This document shows, piece by piece, positions 29,873 to 39,189 of a DNA stretch of 62,080 nucleotides (its first letter is position 1; each line of letters opens with the position of its first letter). The translations under genes were made by a program, and so were the position numbers. The notes below the pieces were generated by a model, which was not told where the DNA came from, did no database searches, and was given only the letters and a program-made list of their open reading frames with translations. The stretch comes from Nocardia pseudovaccinii NBRC 100343 (lineage in GTDB: Bacteria; Actinomycetota; Actinomycetes; Mycobacteriales; Mycobacteriaceae), in assembly GCF_001613225.1 (NCBI RefSeq), contig NZ_BDBY01000206.1, positions 1 to 62,080 of the forward strand, given 5' to 3'.

Positions 29873-31161
29873 GTGGGGCGAGTATCGCGCCGTGGCTCGC
29901 AGAATCGCAGTGGCCCACTGTACCTATTCGACTGGTTGCGCGTTTGGGATCCGGACATACACCCAGCCGAAAGGTGGCCGAGTACTGGGAGAACTGCGAC
30001 ATCCCTTGGATTACATTGGCCGATGTATGGCAGCTCCGCAGCGGCGCCGTTGACGTAATCACCGATACGAAGGAAATGATCAGCGCGCTCGGGTTGTCAA
30101 ACTCATCAGCGGCTATCCATCCTGCTGGCACCGTGATCCTGTCGCGAACCGCGTCCGTTGGGTTCTCAGCGATAATGGGATCAATGATGGCTACCAGCCA
30201 GGACTTTGCAACTTGGACTTGTGGCCCGCGTTTGGAGCCGAGGTATTTACTTCATGCGCTTCGCGGTATGGCACCGGATCTGAAGCGTGTCGCCATGGGC
30301 TCGACACATAAGACAATCTACATGCCTGACATCGAGCAACTTCGTATTCCGCTGCCGGATATCGAGGAACAGCGCCGCATCGCCGACTTCCTCGACGCCG
30401 AAACCTCCCGTATCGACCGGCTGATATCGCTGCAACGTCGGATGCTCGCCAAACTTCAAGAGCGCGAAGCCGCTCAACGCGACAGTGCGATCGATGACCT
30501 AGAGACAATGGGTGGCGTTGTTCGACTCCGGCGGTACATCTGGTCGATGGATCAGGGGACGAGTCCCCAGTGTGATGCGATCCCGGCCGAGGATGGTGAG
30601 TGGGGCGTGCTGAAGGTCAGTTGTCTTCGACCCGGCGTCTTTGATGCCAGCCAGAACAAGCGTCTTCCACCCGAGAATGAGCCTGATCCCAGATATGCGG
30701 TAAGACAGGGTGACTTGCTCATCGCCCGGGCAAATACACCTCTACTCGTCGGCTCGACGGCTGTAGTCGGCGATGTCAGAGAGCGATTACTGCTATCGGA
30801 CAAAATCTTCCGCGTTAAACTTAGCGGCGAGATTATTCCGGAATTCGTGGCTGAGGTTGCCGCTGGAAGCAAGATCCGGATGTTGTGCGCTTCCTCGTCG
30901 CACGGAGCCTCGCAGTCGATGGCTAATATTCGATTTGAGGAGGTTAAAGCGTGGCCCATTCCCCGGGTTGATCGACGCGCCCAGTATCAATTTGTTGATG
31001 AGATGTCGGAGGGTCGAGAACAACTCGCGAAGATCCGAAATGTGATTGACCGACAGCTAGTCCTTCTGGCCGACCGCCGCCAATCTCTCATCACCGCCGC
31101 AGTGACCGGCCAATTCGACGTCACCACCGCCTCCGGGCGGAATCTCACCCAGGGGGTATAG
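29869..31161 (+). CDS. hsdS: Type I restriction-modification system, specificity subunit
   Basis: 430 residues with two target-recognition domains, each followed by a conserved helix. TRD1 (about 15–165) ends in IPLPDIEEQRRIADFLDAE and a long spacer helix. TRD2 (about 205–360) ends in WPIPRVDRRAQYQFV and a final helix to SLITAAVTGQFDV. It recognises a bipartite DNA site and bridges HsdM and HsdR. Base composition falls in the TRD regions, notably 30,700–31,050, compared with flanking hsdM and hsdR, as expected when TRDs are swapped by recombination. Starts by ATGA overlap with hsdM. Confidence 0.95.
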   Translation: MSGASIAPWLAESQWPTVPIRLVARLGSGHTPSRKVAEYWENCDIPWITLADVWQLRSGAVDVITDTKEMISALGLSNSSAAIHPAGTVILSRTASVGFSAIMGSMMATSQDFATWTCGPRLEPRYLLHALRGMAPDLKRVAMGSTHKTIYMPDIEQLRIPLPDIEEQRRIADFLDAETSRIDRLISLQRRMLAKLQEREAAQRDSAIDDLETMGGVVRLRRYIWSMDQGTSPQCDAIPAEDGEWGVLKVSCLRPGVFDASQNKRLPPENEPDPRYAVRQGDLLIARANTPLLVGSTAVVGDVRERLLLSDKIFRVKLSGEIIPEFVAEVAAGSKIRMLCASSSHGASQSMANIRFEEVKAWPIPRVDRRAQYQFVDEMSEGREQLAKIRNVIDRQLVLLADRRQSLITAAVTGQFDVTTASGRNLTQGV

Positions 31162-31167
31162 CGAACA

Positions 31168-34100
31168 ATGTCTGTGCACAGCGAGCAGGTGTTCGGGGAG
31201 GCCATCGTCACGGCGATGGTGGAGAACGGCTGGCGGGAAGGGAATCCGCACGAATACAACACGGAGCTCGGGCTGGATATGGGGGAGTTGCTGCCCTTCA
31301 TCTCGCAGACCCAGTACGCGGAGTGGTACGAGCTAGTCGCCACCTACGGGGACGATCAGGATGAGGCACAGCGGGGGTTCGCGAAGCGGCTGGGGCAGGA
31401 GCTGGCTGCCAAGGGGTTGATGAAGGTTCTTCGGGAGGGAGTGAAGGATCGGGGTGTTCTGATCCGGGTCGCCTACTTCAAGCCGAACCTCGTCGGCTCC
31501 GAGGACGTGCTGAACGCTTATAAAGCCAGTCGCCTCACGGTAGTTCGCGAACTGCCATACACCACGAAGCCTGGTCCTTCGCGCCCGCGTCTTGATCTTG
31601 CGTTGCTGCTCAACGGGATTCCGGTTGCGACGGCGGAGTTGAAGAATCCGCTGACCGGGCAGGGTGTCGAGGAAGCGAAGAGGCAGTATCGGGAGGATCG
31701 GGATCCGACTGAGCTGATCTTCAAGCATCGGGTGATCGCCAACTTCGCTGTCGACCCGGATCTGGTGTTCGTCACCACACAGCTGAGGGCGGCGAAGACG
31801 GTGTTCCTACCGTTCAACACCGGTTCGGAGGGGCCGGGTAATGCTGGTGGCAAGGGGAATCCGTCGGCCACTCTGGAAGGCAAATACGCGACCTCGTACC
31901 TGTGGGATCACGTGTGGCAGCCGGACAACTGGCTGGACCTGCTGGAACGGTTCGTGCACACCACCGAGAAGAAGGGGCCGGGGGGAAAGGCGACTCGCTC
32001 GACGATCTTCCCGCGGTTCCACCAGTGGGATGTGGTCAAGAAGCTCACCGCGCACGCTGCGACCCACGGTTTCGGGCACGACTACCTCGTGATGGCCTCG
32101 GCAGGCTCCGGCAAGTCGAACACCATCGGCTGGCTCGCGCACCGGCTGAGTGACCTGCACACCGAGCGACTGGAGAACCTCGACTCGCAGGCGCGCGCGG
32201 CCGGATTGCAGCCGGGTGTACCGGTTTTCGACAAGGTCATCATCATCACCGACCGGCGCAACCTGGACTCCCAGCTTCGCGACACCGTCGGCGGGTTCGA
32301 GCAGGTGTCCGGACTGGTGGTGAAGATCGACGACAAGGTGGGCGCGAAGTCCGAGCAACTGGCTCGGGCGTTGAGCTCGCAGAGCGGCAAGATCATCACT
32401 GTCACGCTGCACACCTTCCCGGCGCTGTTGGACTATCTGCGGCGCGAGCAGACCAAGCTGGCTGGTGGCCGCTACGCCGTCGTTATCGATGAGGCGCACT
32501 CCTCGCAGTCGGGTGACGCCGCCGCGGCGGTGCGGACCGCGCTGCGCGACATGGGGCTCGATGCGGACGACGAGGACCAGGGCGCGGTCGAGGTGAATAT
32601 CGACGAACGCCTGCGGCGTAAAGCCGAGGCGCGGGCGAAGGCATCCAACATCTCCTACTTTGCATTCACCGCGACGCCGAAGGCGAAGACACTGGAGAAT
32701 TTCGGTACCGCCGACGGCGCCGAATACCGGCCGTTCCACACCTATTCGATGCGGCAGGCGATCGAGGAAGGGTTCATCCTCGACCCGCTGCGCAACTACG
32801 TCACCTACAAGGCTTACTACCGCCTGGTGAACCAGAATCCCGACGATGTCGAAGTGCCCGAGGCCAAAGCCTCGAGCTTGCTCGCGCGGTTCGCGTTCAT
32901 GCATCCGTACGCGGTGGAGCAGCACGCGCAGGTGATCGTCGAACACTTCGTCGCGCACACCCGTGGGCGGCTCGGGGGTCGGGCGAAGTCGATGGTGGTG
33001 ACCGCATCCCGGCAGAGCGCGGTCGCGGTGGCGCGGGCGATCAAGGAGTACCTGAAGGATCGGGAGTACGACATCAAGTACCCGGATGTCGGTGTGCTGG
33101 TGGCGTTCTCCGGCAGCCTGGAGGTCGATGGCCAGGAAGTCACCGAGCCGTCGGAGAACGGTGGGCTCGCCGAATCCGCACTGCCCAAGGCGTTTCGGTA
33201 TACGCGCGCCGATGACCGGGCGACCCAGGCGGGCGGCAAGGGACAGAAGGAATACCGGATCCTGGTGGTCGCCGAGAAGTATCAGACCGGGTTCGACGAG
33301 CCGCTGCTCACCACCATGTATGTGAACAAGACGCTCACCGGTATCGCTGCGGTGCAGACGCTTTCGCGACTCAACCGTACCCGCGAAGGCAAATCGCAGC
33401 AGGATCTTGTGGTGCTCGACTTCGTCAACGAGGCCGAGAAGATTCAGGAATCGTTCGCGCCGTACTACGAGGACGCGTTCACTCTGCCGACCGACCCGAA
33501 CCTGCTGTACGTCGCCCGCGACCGGGCACTGGCCGCGCCGATCCTCATCACGCAGGAGATGAAGGATTTCGCCGCGGCCTATCTCGTCGCCGAGCAGAAG
33601 GCGGCCGGATCGGCCGCGAAGTGGGCCAAACTGCATGCCGAGCTGTATCGGCACCTGGCACCGGCTGTCGACCGGTTCAGTGTGTTTCTCAACAGCGAGG
33701 AGGAAGACGATGTCGCGCTCGCCGAGTCGTTCCGTGCCGACCTCAACGACTACGTCCGTAAATACGGGTTCCTCGCGCAGATCGTGCCCTATCAGGACCC
33801 TGATCTCGAGCTGCTGCACCTGTACGGGCGTCACCTGCTGAATCGGTTGCCGCGACGTGCTGATGGCGGCATCGACATCGGCGAGGTCGACTTGAGCCAC
33901 CTCCGCCTCGAGCCGACCGGGGAATACGACCTCGGACTCGCTCCGGAAGGCTCACAGGAACTGCGGGGGTTCGGTGACGGCACCGGGCCGGCCAAGGAGC
34001 CCGAGAAATCGCTGTTATCCGCGCTGGTCGAGCGGTTCAACGAACGGTTCGGTACGGAGTTCTCCGAAGAACACCTCGCTGTGCCGTTCAACGCCGCCAT

Positions 34101-34332
34101 GGATGAACCGCAGGTGGAGCAGGCGCGCCTGGCGAACAAGAATGTCGACGACTTCGGCGTCGTCTTCGACAAGGTGTTTGCCGAGAAGATGGTCGAACAC
34201 TTCGATACCCTCAATGATCTCGGGGAGCGGTACTTCGCCCGGGACAACGAGTTCAAGAAGGACCTGGATCGGCAGGCGCGCACAGCGGCGTTCCGGCTGC
34301 TCGGGCGGCGGCATGGACTGCCCGAGATGTAG
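31168..34332 (+). CDS. hsdR: Type I restriction-modification system, restriction/translocase subunit
   Basis: 1054 residues. The N-terminal nuclease has the PD-(D/E)xK core, D in RPRLDLALLL (about 141) and ELK in ATAELKNP (about 156–158). SF2 motor: Walker A SAGSGKSNT (about 310–318), DEAH box VVIDEAHSSQ (about 438–447), motif III FTATPKA and motif VI-like QTLSRLNRT. The C-terminal ~250 residues are helical and bind HsdM. It translocates DNA and cuts when unmodified sites are met. It is intact and 6 bp behind hsdS, with the kinase gene following 40 bp later. Confidence 0.97.
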   Translation: MSVHSEQVFGEAIVTAMVENGWREGNPHEYNTELGLDMGELLPFISQTQYAEWYELVATYGDDQDEAQRGFAKRLGQELAAKGLMKVLREGVKDRGVLIRVAYFKPNLVGSEDVLNAYKASRLTVVRELPYTTKPGPSRPRLDLALLLNGIPVATAELKNPLTGQGVEEAKRQYREDRDPTELIFKHRVIANFAVDPDLVFVTTQLRAAKTVFLPFNTGSEGPGNAGGKGNPSATLEGKYATSYLWDHVWQPDNWLDLLERFVHTTEKKGPGGKATRSTIFPRFHQWDVVKKLTAHAATHGFGHDYLVMASAGSGKSNTIGWLAHRLSDLHTERLENLDSQARAAGLQPGVPVFDKVIIITDRRNLDSQLRDTVGGFEQVSGLVVKIDDKVGAKSEQLARALSSQSGKIITVTLHTFPALLDYLRREQTKLAGGRYAVVIDEAHSSQSGDAAAAVRTALRDMGLDADDEDQGAVEVNIDERLRRKAEARAKASNISYFAFTATPKAKTLENFGTADGAEYRPFHTYSMRQAIEEGFILDPLRNYVTYKAYYRLVNQNPDDVEVPEAKASSLLARFAFMHPYAVEQHAQVIVEHFVAHTRGRLGGRAKSMVVTASRQSAVAVARAIKEYLKDREYDIKYPDVGVLVAFSGSLEVDGQEVTEPSENGGLAESALPKAFRYTRADDRATQAGGKGQKEYRILVVAEKYQTGFDEPLLTTMYVNKTLTGIAAVQTLSRLNRTREGKSQQDLVVLDFVNEAEKIQESFAPYYEDAFTLPTDPNLLYVARDRALAAPILITQEMKDFAAAYLVAEQKAAGSAAKWAKLHAELYRHLAPAVDRFSVFLNSEEEDDVALAESFRADLNDYVRKYGFLAQIVPYQDPDLELLHLYGRHLLNRLPRRADGGIDIGEVDLSHLRLEPTGEYDLGLAPEGSQELRGFGDGTGPAKEPEKSLLSALVERFNERFGTEFSEEHLAVPFNAAMDEPQVEQARLANKNVDDFGVVFDKVFAEKMVEHFDTLNDLGERYFARDNEFKKDLDRQARTAAFRLLGRRHGLPEM

Positions 34333-34372
34333 CGCGGTGGTGCGGCTGTCGCGGGATGGCAGGGGGTAGGCA

Positions 34373-35962
34373 GTGCCGGCTCGGCGGATCGGTATGCGGT
34401 ACGACCTGATCGAAGAAATCGGGTTCGGTGGGATGGGATCGGTCTGGCGCGGGTACGACACCGTACTCGACCGTGAGATCGCGGTGAAACTGATCCGATT
34501 CACCCAGATCCACTCGCAGACCGACGCCGCCGAGTTCGCCGAACGGTTTCGCCGTGAAGCCCGGATCACCGCGCAGATCCGACATCATGGCGTGCCACAG
34601 GTGTACGACGCGGTCTTGCACGCGGACCTGAGCGAGGTGTACCTCGTGATGGAACTCATCGAGGGCGCCAATACGTTGCGGCACTATCTCGACCCCGACG
34701 CCCCGCTGCCGGTCGATTGGGCAGTCGCGGTGACCGCGCAGATCGCAACCGCGCTCTCGTACGCGCATGCACTGCCGGTTGTCCACCGTGATCTCAAGCC
34801 CGACAATATTCTTGTCACGCGCAGCGGCGCTGTGAAGATCATCGACTTCGGCATCGCCGCGCTGCTCACGGCCGGCGCCCCGAAGCTGACCATGACGGGT
34901 GCGGTTCTCGGTTCCGTGGCATATATGTCGCCGGAACAGGCCATCGGCGCTAAAGCAACGCCACGCACCGACCTGTATGCGCTCGGCTGCATCCTCTACG
35001 AAATGTTGTGCGGCTACCCGGTGTTCGACGGCGCGGCGCCGATCGTGCTGCACCACCACGCTGCCACCGCGCCCGTTCCGCCTCGCGAACTGCGTGCCGA
35101 GGTACCTGTCGAATTGGACCGGCTGGTCTTGGACCTGCTCGCCAAGGAGCTCGAACAGCGACCAGGTGACGCCGCGGAGGTGTACGAGCGACTGCTTCCG
35201 TTGTTGCCCCGACCAGGGGCGACTGTCGGACCGAGCGATGGGCATCGGTCGGGTGTGCCTGACCCGACCGCGATTTTTCGACGCCCTAACGCACCTCTGC
35301 GTCCGGAGCAGGTCGCGCCCACTACCCGATTCCAGGGCGCGCTGCCCGCAACTGCTCCGATCAGCGATGAGGTGCTCGAGCAACGGCTGCGACATCAGCT
35401 GGCCGAGTACCGCGAATTGGTCGCTGCGGGCCGCTCACTGCAGGCAGCTGATGTCCTCAGCAGCATCCTCGAGCCAGCAGGCCTCGCCTTCGGCACCGAT
35501 AACCCGCGGGTACTGGAACTTCGGTTCGATATCGCACTCGCTCGCTTCCTTGGTGGCGAATTCCGGAAGGCGAGAGCGGAATTCGACGCTCTCGCCGCGG
35601 CATCTGCCCGGGTGAAGGGGTTCGCCGACGAGCTGACGATCCAATGTCGCAAGTTCGCCGCGGACTGCCGCATCGAGCTCGGCGAACTCACCGAAGCCCT
35701 GTCCGGGATGCGCGCGGTGCTCGACGACGTGCGCGCCACCCAGAGCGACGGCAGCGAAATGGCGCTCGAGTTGAGGTTGGCTCTCGGGCGGTTGCTCGCG
35801 CTCATTGGTTATCGCGCGGAGGCGCGCACCACGTTGAGCGAGTTGTACGAGGATCTATTGCTCGTGCGGGGGATCGAAGACCCGCTGACCGAAGAAGCGT
35901 CGGAAGCGCTGGAGCGGTTCATCGACGATGATCATGCGCCCGGTGGAGCGGAGCAATCGTGA
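34373..35962 (+). CDS. Soluble Ser/Thr protein kinase with C-terminal TPR-like domain (STK1)
   Basis: 529 residues, GTG start 40 bp after hsdR. Hanks-type kinase: Gly-rich loop IGFGGMGSV (16–24), ATP Lys in AVKLI (K39), HRDLKPDN (138–145), DFG (158–160) and GSVAYMSPEQA activation segment. A Pro-rich linker (about 270–335) leads to four or five helical TPR-like repeats (about 340–520). No transmembrane segment, unlike the mycobacterial PknA/B sensors. Downstream of hsdR in the same direction, it is probably part of the operon and may phosphorylate a restriction subunit or a sensor. The last codons coincide with the start of the 390-bp direct repeat. Confidence 0.93.
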   Translation: MPARRIGMRYDLIEEIGFGGMGSVWRGYDTVLDREIAVKLIRFTQIHSQTDAAEFAERFRREARITAQIRHHGVPQVYDAVLHADLSEVYLVMELIEGANTLRHYLDPDAPLPVDWAVAVTAQIATALSYAHALPVVHRDLKPDNILVTRSGAVKIIDFGIAALLTAGAPKLTMTGAVLGSVAYMSPEQAIGAKATPRTDLYALGCILYEMLCGYPVFDGAAPIVLHHHAATAPVPPRELRAEVPVELDRLVLDLLAKELEQRPGDAAEVYERLLPLLPRPGATVGPSDGHRSGVPDPTAIFRRPNAPLRPEQVAPTTRFQGALPATAPISDEVLEQRLRHQLAEYRELVAAGRSLQAADVLSSILEPAGLAFGTDNPRVLELRFDIALARFLGGEFRKARAEFDALAAASARVKGFADELTIQCRKFAADCRIELGELTEALSGMRAVLDDVRATQSDGSEMALELRLALGRLLALIGYRAEARTTLSELYEDLLLVRGIEDPLTEEASEALERFIDDDHAPGGAEQS

Positions 35963-36311
35963 CTGCTTTCGTATGTTTCGCCGTCAATGCGCCAGATCTG
36001 GGTCAAGGTTCTGGGCTGTCTGCAGTTGTTCGAGCTCGTCGGAGGTCAGGTGCAGGGCTGAGGCGGTCTCTGCCGGTCGCGGAGAAACTGATTCCTTCGC
36101 TTTCGAGTGGTTGACGGGGGTTCTCGGGGATGTCGCCGGGTCCGTAGGAAATCATGCCGTGTGCGTAGAGGACGTGGTGAGCGTTGGGCGCTGGGTGGGA
36201 CCGTAGCCGGGTGCCGCCGCGGTGGGCTGCGGTGCCGGGTCGCCGAGGTCGCCGTAGGTTGTCCAATGGGCGGCGGGTAACACCGACAGCAATTCGTGCA
36301 TGGCGGCCCAG
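35921..36311. repeat. Direct repeat copy A (kinase tail + GmrSD-ATL fragment)
   Basis: About 390 bp repeated at 43308–43702 in the same orientation with roughly 88–90% identity by eye. It contains the last 13 codons of STK1, the stop, and then the 3' end of a GmrSD-type gene on the minus strand. The two copies bracket the 7-kb toxin module. Similarity stops abruptly after ATGGCGGCCCAG. Confidence 0.85.
35987..36311 (-). pseudogene. Remnant of the GmrSD-fusion C-terminal alkyltransferase-like domain
   Basis: On the minus strand the fragment reads GTRLRSHPAPNAHHVLYAHG and MISYGPGDIPENPRQPLESE, matching residues of the ATL domain in the intact protein at 43370–45424. Small indels relative to that gene (a 2-base loss near 36017, a 1-base gain near 36067, a 6-base loss near 36240) break the frame, so the tail becomes RLSPAPDLRR. 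It has no start and no DUF262 part. It is a dead copy left at the junction of the repeat. Confidence 0.8.
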
Positions 36312-36336
36312 CAGTCGAACCCTTTGTGGATCTTCG

Positions 36337-36480
36337 CTATTCGCTTGGGCGCTGCTTGCGCTTGGGCTTACGCTGTGACACCCGCACCGGCCAGCACACC
36401 GCCCACACCAGCACCGTCAACGGCACACCAGCCGCCAGCACCAGCCCGGCCGTGCTCCACTCATCATCCCTGCCTTCCGC
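36337..36480 (-). CDS. Possible small membrane protein
   Basis: The minus-strand frame contains DEWSTAGLVLAAGVPLTVLV followed by a tryptophan-containing stretch and a strongly basic end (RKPKRKQRPSE), the pattern of one transmembrane helix with a cytoplasmic basic tail. It follows the 97-residue gene on the same strand. No convincing start codon is seen; the open frame reaches 36543 inside that gene. Low confidence. Confidence 0.3.
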   Translation of the reverse strand, partial: AEGRDDEWSTAGLVLAAGVPLTVLVWAVCWPVRVSQRKPKRKQRPSE

Positions 36481-36481
36481 A

Positions 36482-36775
36482 CTAGAACGCGGTCCACCGA
36501 GCGAAAGACATTCGCGGAGCGAAAGTTTCGACGTCCACGACACACATCACCGCATGCAACATCAGCACATCCATATGCAGCGGCGACGGCATGATCACCG
36601 CATCCACATCCGCACCCCGAACCTGGTCGACCAGCGGCACCAGCGTGATCTCCGGCGGCCACTCCAGCGCGTAGCCGAGCCGCCGCGCCAGCCGCCGCAC
36701 CTGCGCGGCATCCCATTCCGGCATTTCGGTGACCACCGGGTCTATCCAACCCAGCGCGGTCGGACGCGACCTCAT
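36482..36775 (-). CDS. Hypothetical protein, divergent pair with XRE regulator
   Basis: 97 residues, ATG overlapping the upstream gene's stop (ATGA). Sequence YALEWPPEITLVPLVDQVRG followed by DVDAVIMPSPLHMDV has an alternating strand–helix pattern; the DAVIMPSPLH segment faintly resembles the N-terminal domain of serine resolvases but lacks a clear catalytic Ser motif. Similar small genes next to XRE/TPR regulators are frequent in Nocardia and Streptomyces. No function assigned. Confidence 0.6.
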   Translation of the reverse strand: MRSRPTALGWIDPVVTEMPEWDAAQVRRLARRLGYALEWPPEITLVPLVDQVRGADVDAVIMPSPLHMDVLMLHAVMCVVDVETFAPRMSFARWTAF

Positions 36776-37104
36776 CGCTGCCTTGCATCGCAGGATGCGG
36801 CTGTCGGTGTGAGCCGTGCGGCAAGCGCCGCGGCATCGGCACCGGGGTCGGTCAGCCCATCGAGTACATCCAGCAAGGTCTGCATGTCGGGGCCGGGCAC
36901 CGCCGGTGGCTCGGGATCAACGAAATAGCGACAGTCCACCAGCCCCTCGGCGTGACAACGAGTCTTGATCACATGCTGCGGCGTGTCCAGCCCAGACCCA
37001 TTGGTCCGTTCGAAGGGGACGGCGTCCGACCTTCTCTCGTCAGCATCGGCGGATGTGGATCGCCACGGCGTGTGCTGCTGGCAGATGTCCGTGTCCGGAT
37101 TCAT
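36772..37104 (-). CDS. Hypothetical protein upstream of the 97-residue gene
   Basis: 110 residues starting MNPDTDICQQHTPWRSTSAD. Polar N-terminus, a middle HVIKTRCHAEGLVDCRYFVDPEP with three Cys, and an Ala-rich helical end. It overlaps the next gene by 4 bp and is transcribed away from the XRE regulator, with a shared 217-bp promoter gap. It is probably a target of that regulator. No recognised domain. Confidence 0.55.
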   Translation of the reverse strand: MNPDTDICQQHTPWRSTSADADERRSDAVPFERTNGSGLDTPQHVIKTRCHAEGLVDCRYFVDPEPPAVPGPDMQTLLDVLDGLTDPGADAAALAARLTPTAASCDARQR

Positions 37105-37321
37105 TCAGTGCTGTCCCTCCTGATCGCGTATTGGTAAGCACCCGCCGCCGGGGAGCAGTCGCCACTGACCGGGTGGTGTGGCTGGGCGGTCAATGTGCCG
37201 ATGGGGAACACGGCATCGACCCGGCGGCGGGGCTGCCATTGAGCTTCGCGCTTGGCGAACGGCCGAAGGGCCAGCGAAGGGACAGGAAGACGCAGCCTCC
37301 GCATCGATCTACGCTCGAAGC

Positions 37322-38485
37322 ATGGGGCAGCAGCACATTGGGCAAGCACTCGCCGCCGAACGCAAGATCGCAGGGCTGAGCCAACGGCAGTTGGCCACCC
37401 GCGCCCGGTACAGCCTGAGCATGGTCAAGGCTGTCGAGCAAGGCCGTGAGGTGGCTTCACCTGGATTCATCTCCGCGGTGGCCAGCGCGCTACTGATCAC
37501 ACCCGAGCAGTTGACCGGCGCGCCCTACAACGACGGTAAGCCGCTGTCCGACGCGATCAACAGGTTGTCGATTCTTCTCACCGAAGGCCGCTACGCCCGC
37601 GCCACCGAACCAGCCCCGCTCGAACGGCTCGAGGCGGAACTGGCAGCGGCACAACAGCTCTACCGCAGCGACCGTACCCGTCAGACCATCGAGGTGTTGC
37701 CCGCACTGATCCGCCAGCTGCACGGCGCGATCCGTGAGCAGTCCGGTGACGTCAAAGCGCACGCTTACACACTGTTGACCTCCGCCTACGTGCTCGCCGA
37801 ATGGTCGGTGCGCCGCACCGGACACATGATGCTGGCGCTGCCGGCGCTCGACCTGGCCGACAGCTACGCCCCACTCGCCGACGACCCGGTCTACGGCGCG
37901 TTCTCCGCACTCGCGCGCGCACGGGTGCTCACCCATTACGGCGAGTCCGCCGTAGCTGCTCAACTTATCGACTCGGCTATCGGGGCCGTCGACGACAGCA
38001 GGGCGGGAATGGTGCTCGCTGGGTACTCGCATCTGACCGGCGCGATCAATGACGCCCGGACGCTGAACTACGCCGCTGCGGCAGACCATGTGCGAGCGGC
38101 ACACGAGTTCGCAGCCCGCACAGGGGAGACAGATCTGTACATGACGGCATTCGGCCCACTGAATGTCGAGATCCACAGCCACGCTGTGGAACTCGAAGCG
38201 GGCGACCCCAACAAGGCAGCTGTCGAAGGCGATACCCTGACCTACACACCCGGCGCCCCACCGACCCGTATCGCGCACCACTGGCAGGACAACGCCCGTG
38301 CCTGGCTGATGTCCGGCAAGCCCGACCGCGCCTTGGCCGCGCTGAATAAGGCTCGCGCCGCAGCACCCCAGCAAACCCGGCTGCACCCGTCGGTTCGCGA
38401 AACGCTCTCCGGTATCGCCATGGCCCAGCGTCGGCAGACAGACAGCTTGCTCGGGTTCGCATCCTGGCTCGGGTCGACACTGTAA
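37322..38485 (+). CDS. XRE-family regulator with C-terminal TPR-like domain
   Basis: 387 residues from ATG 37322. The N-terminal Cro/C1 helix-turn-helix (about 7–60) contains ALAAERKIAGLSQRQLATRA and SMVKAVEQGREVASPGF. The rest is a helical-repeat domain (TPR-like) with ALPALDLADSYAPLADDP and similar hairpins. This is the architecture of the large family of actinobacterial transcription factors related to AbaA/WhiJ-type regulators. The open frame runs upstream to 37178, but that segment is low-complexity and lacks homology. It probably controls the divergent 110/97-residue genes and perhaps the WXG module downstream. Confidence 0.85.
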   Translation: MGQQHIGQALAAERKIAGLSQRQLATRARYSLSMVKAVEQGREVASPGFISAVASALLITPEQLTGAPYNDGKPLSDAINRLSILLTEGRYARATEPAPLERLEAELAAAQQLYRSDRTRQTIEVLPALIRQLHGAIREQSGDVKAHAYTLLTSAYVLAEWSVRRTGHMMLALPALDLADSYAPLADDPVYGAFSALARARVLTHYGESAVAAQLIDSAIGAVDDSRAGMVLAGYSHLTGAINDARTLNYAAAADHVRAAHEFAARTGETDLYMTAFGPLNVEIHSHAVELEAGDPNKAAVEGDTLTYTPGAPPTRIAHHWQDNARAWLMSGKPDRALAALNKARAAAPQQTRLHPSVRETLSGIAMAQRRQTDSLLGFASWLGSTL

Positions 38486-38850
38486 CCGACGAAAGACACT
38501 GTCGCCGGACAGAATCGAGCCACCATCCACACGGCTCGAGCCCTACCTTTCGCCGCAGCGCGACAAGGCATTTGATGCGTTTCGCGACTCCGAACCGGCG
38601 GCGGAACCGTCGTGGATTCACAACTTTGACAGGGTGAATTGTCCGGCACGGTCGAATGATCTGCTCGAAATCGCTCGCTAGTACCCGTCATTCGCGGCCG
38701 AGCCGCAACGGAGTGGATGAATTCGAGAAATAGCACATCTACAGAAGAAAGTCGTGGTCACAGCATGCAGGGATCTCGACCCGCCGCCCAACCGAAGTCT
38801 CCCAGCTCGCTCTATCGCTACCCCAGCGGGCATCGGTTAGGATTCGCGTC
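38486..38850. other. Intergenic region before WXG100 genes
   Basis: No plausible gene is seen. A TTGACA hexamer at 38626–38631 is a possible -35 element, but the matching -10 is weak. The sequence is less G/C-rich than the flanking regulator gene. Open frames on either strand here lack protein-like composition. Confidence 0.35.
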
Positions 38851-39189
38851 ATGAGTGATGGGGGGACACCAGCCTCTGGCCAGAACCTCTCGGTGGTGCC
38901 TGAGAAGGTGCGTGACGTCGGCAAGTACGTCTACGAGTTGGCCGAGGCACTGCGCACGGCGTTGGACTCCGCCGCGAAGGACGTCGCTTCGCTGACTGAT
39001 GGCAGCTGGACCGGCGATGCGGCCAACGAATTCTCGGAGGGCTGGACAGAAGTGCGTGACGGCGGTGTCCAGATCATGACCGCTCTGGCCGGCATGGCGG
39101 AGAAGCTGGGTGTCACCGCAGACACCTACCAGGCGGGAGATGAGAGCAACGCCATCCCATTGAACACTTCGAGTTTGGATCTGCCATGA
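38851..39189 (+). CDS. WXG100-type (ESX) protein 1
   Basis: 112 residues. Two-helix hairpin with the WxG turn at SWTGDAA (W53) and a C-terminal helix ending in TADTYQAGDE, the YxxxD/E-type export signal region of type VII substrates. Such proteins dimerise and are exported by, or chaperone effectors to, ESX systems. Its stop overlaps the start of the next WXG gene (ATGA), implying a heterodimer. The secretion apparatus itself is not in this window. Confidence 0.85.
   Translation: MSDGGTPASGQNLSVVPEKVRDVGKYVYELAEALRTALDSAAKDVASLTDGSWTGDAANEFSEGWTEVRDGGVQIMTALAGMAEKLGVTADTYQAGDESNAIPLNTSSLDLP

Noticed and set aside
31807..33900. 697-codon minus-strand ORF opposite hsdR
   Set aside because: Antisense shadow of intact hsdR with no recognisable motif.
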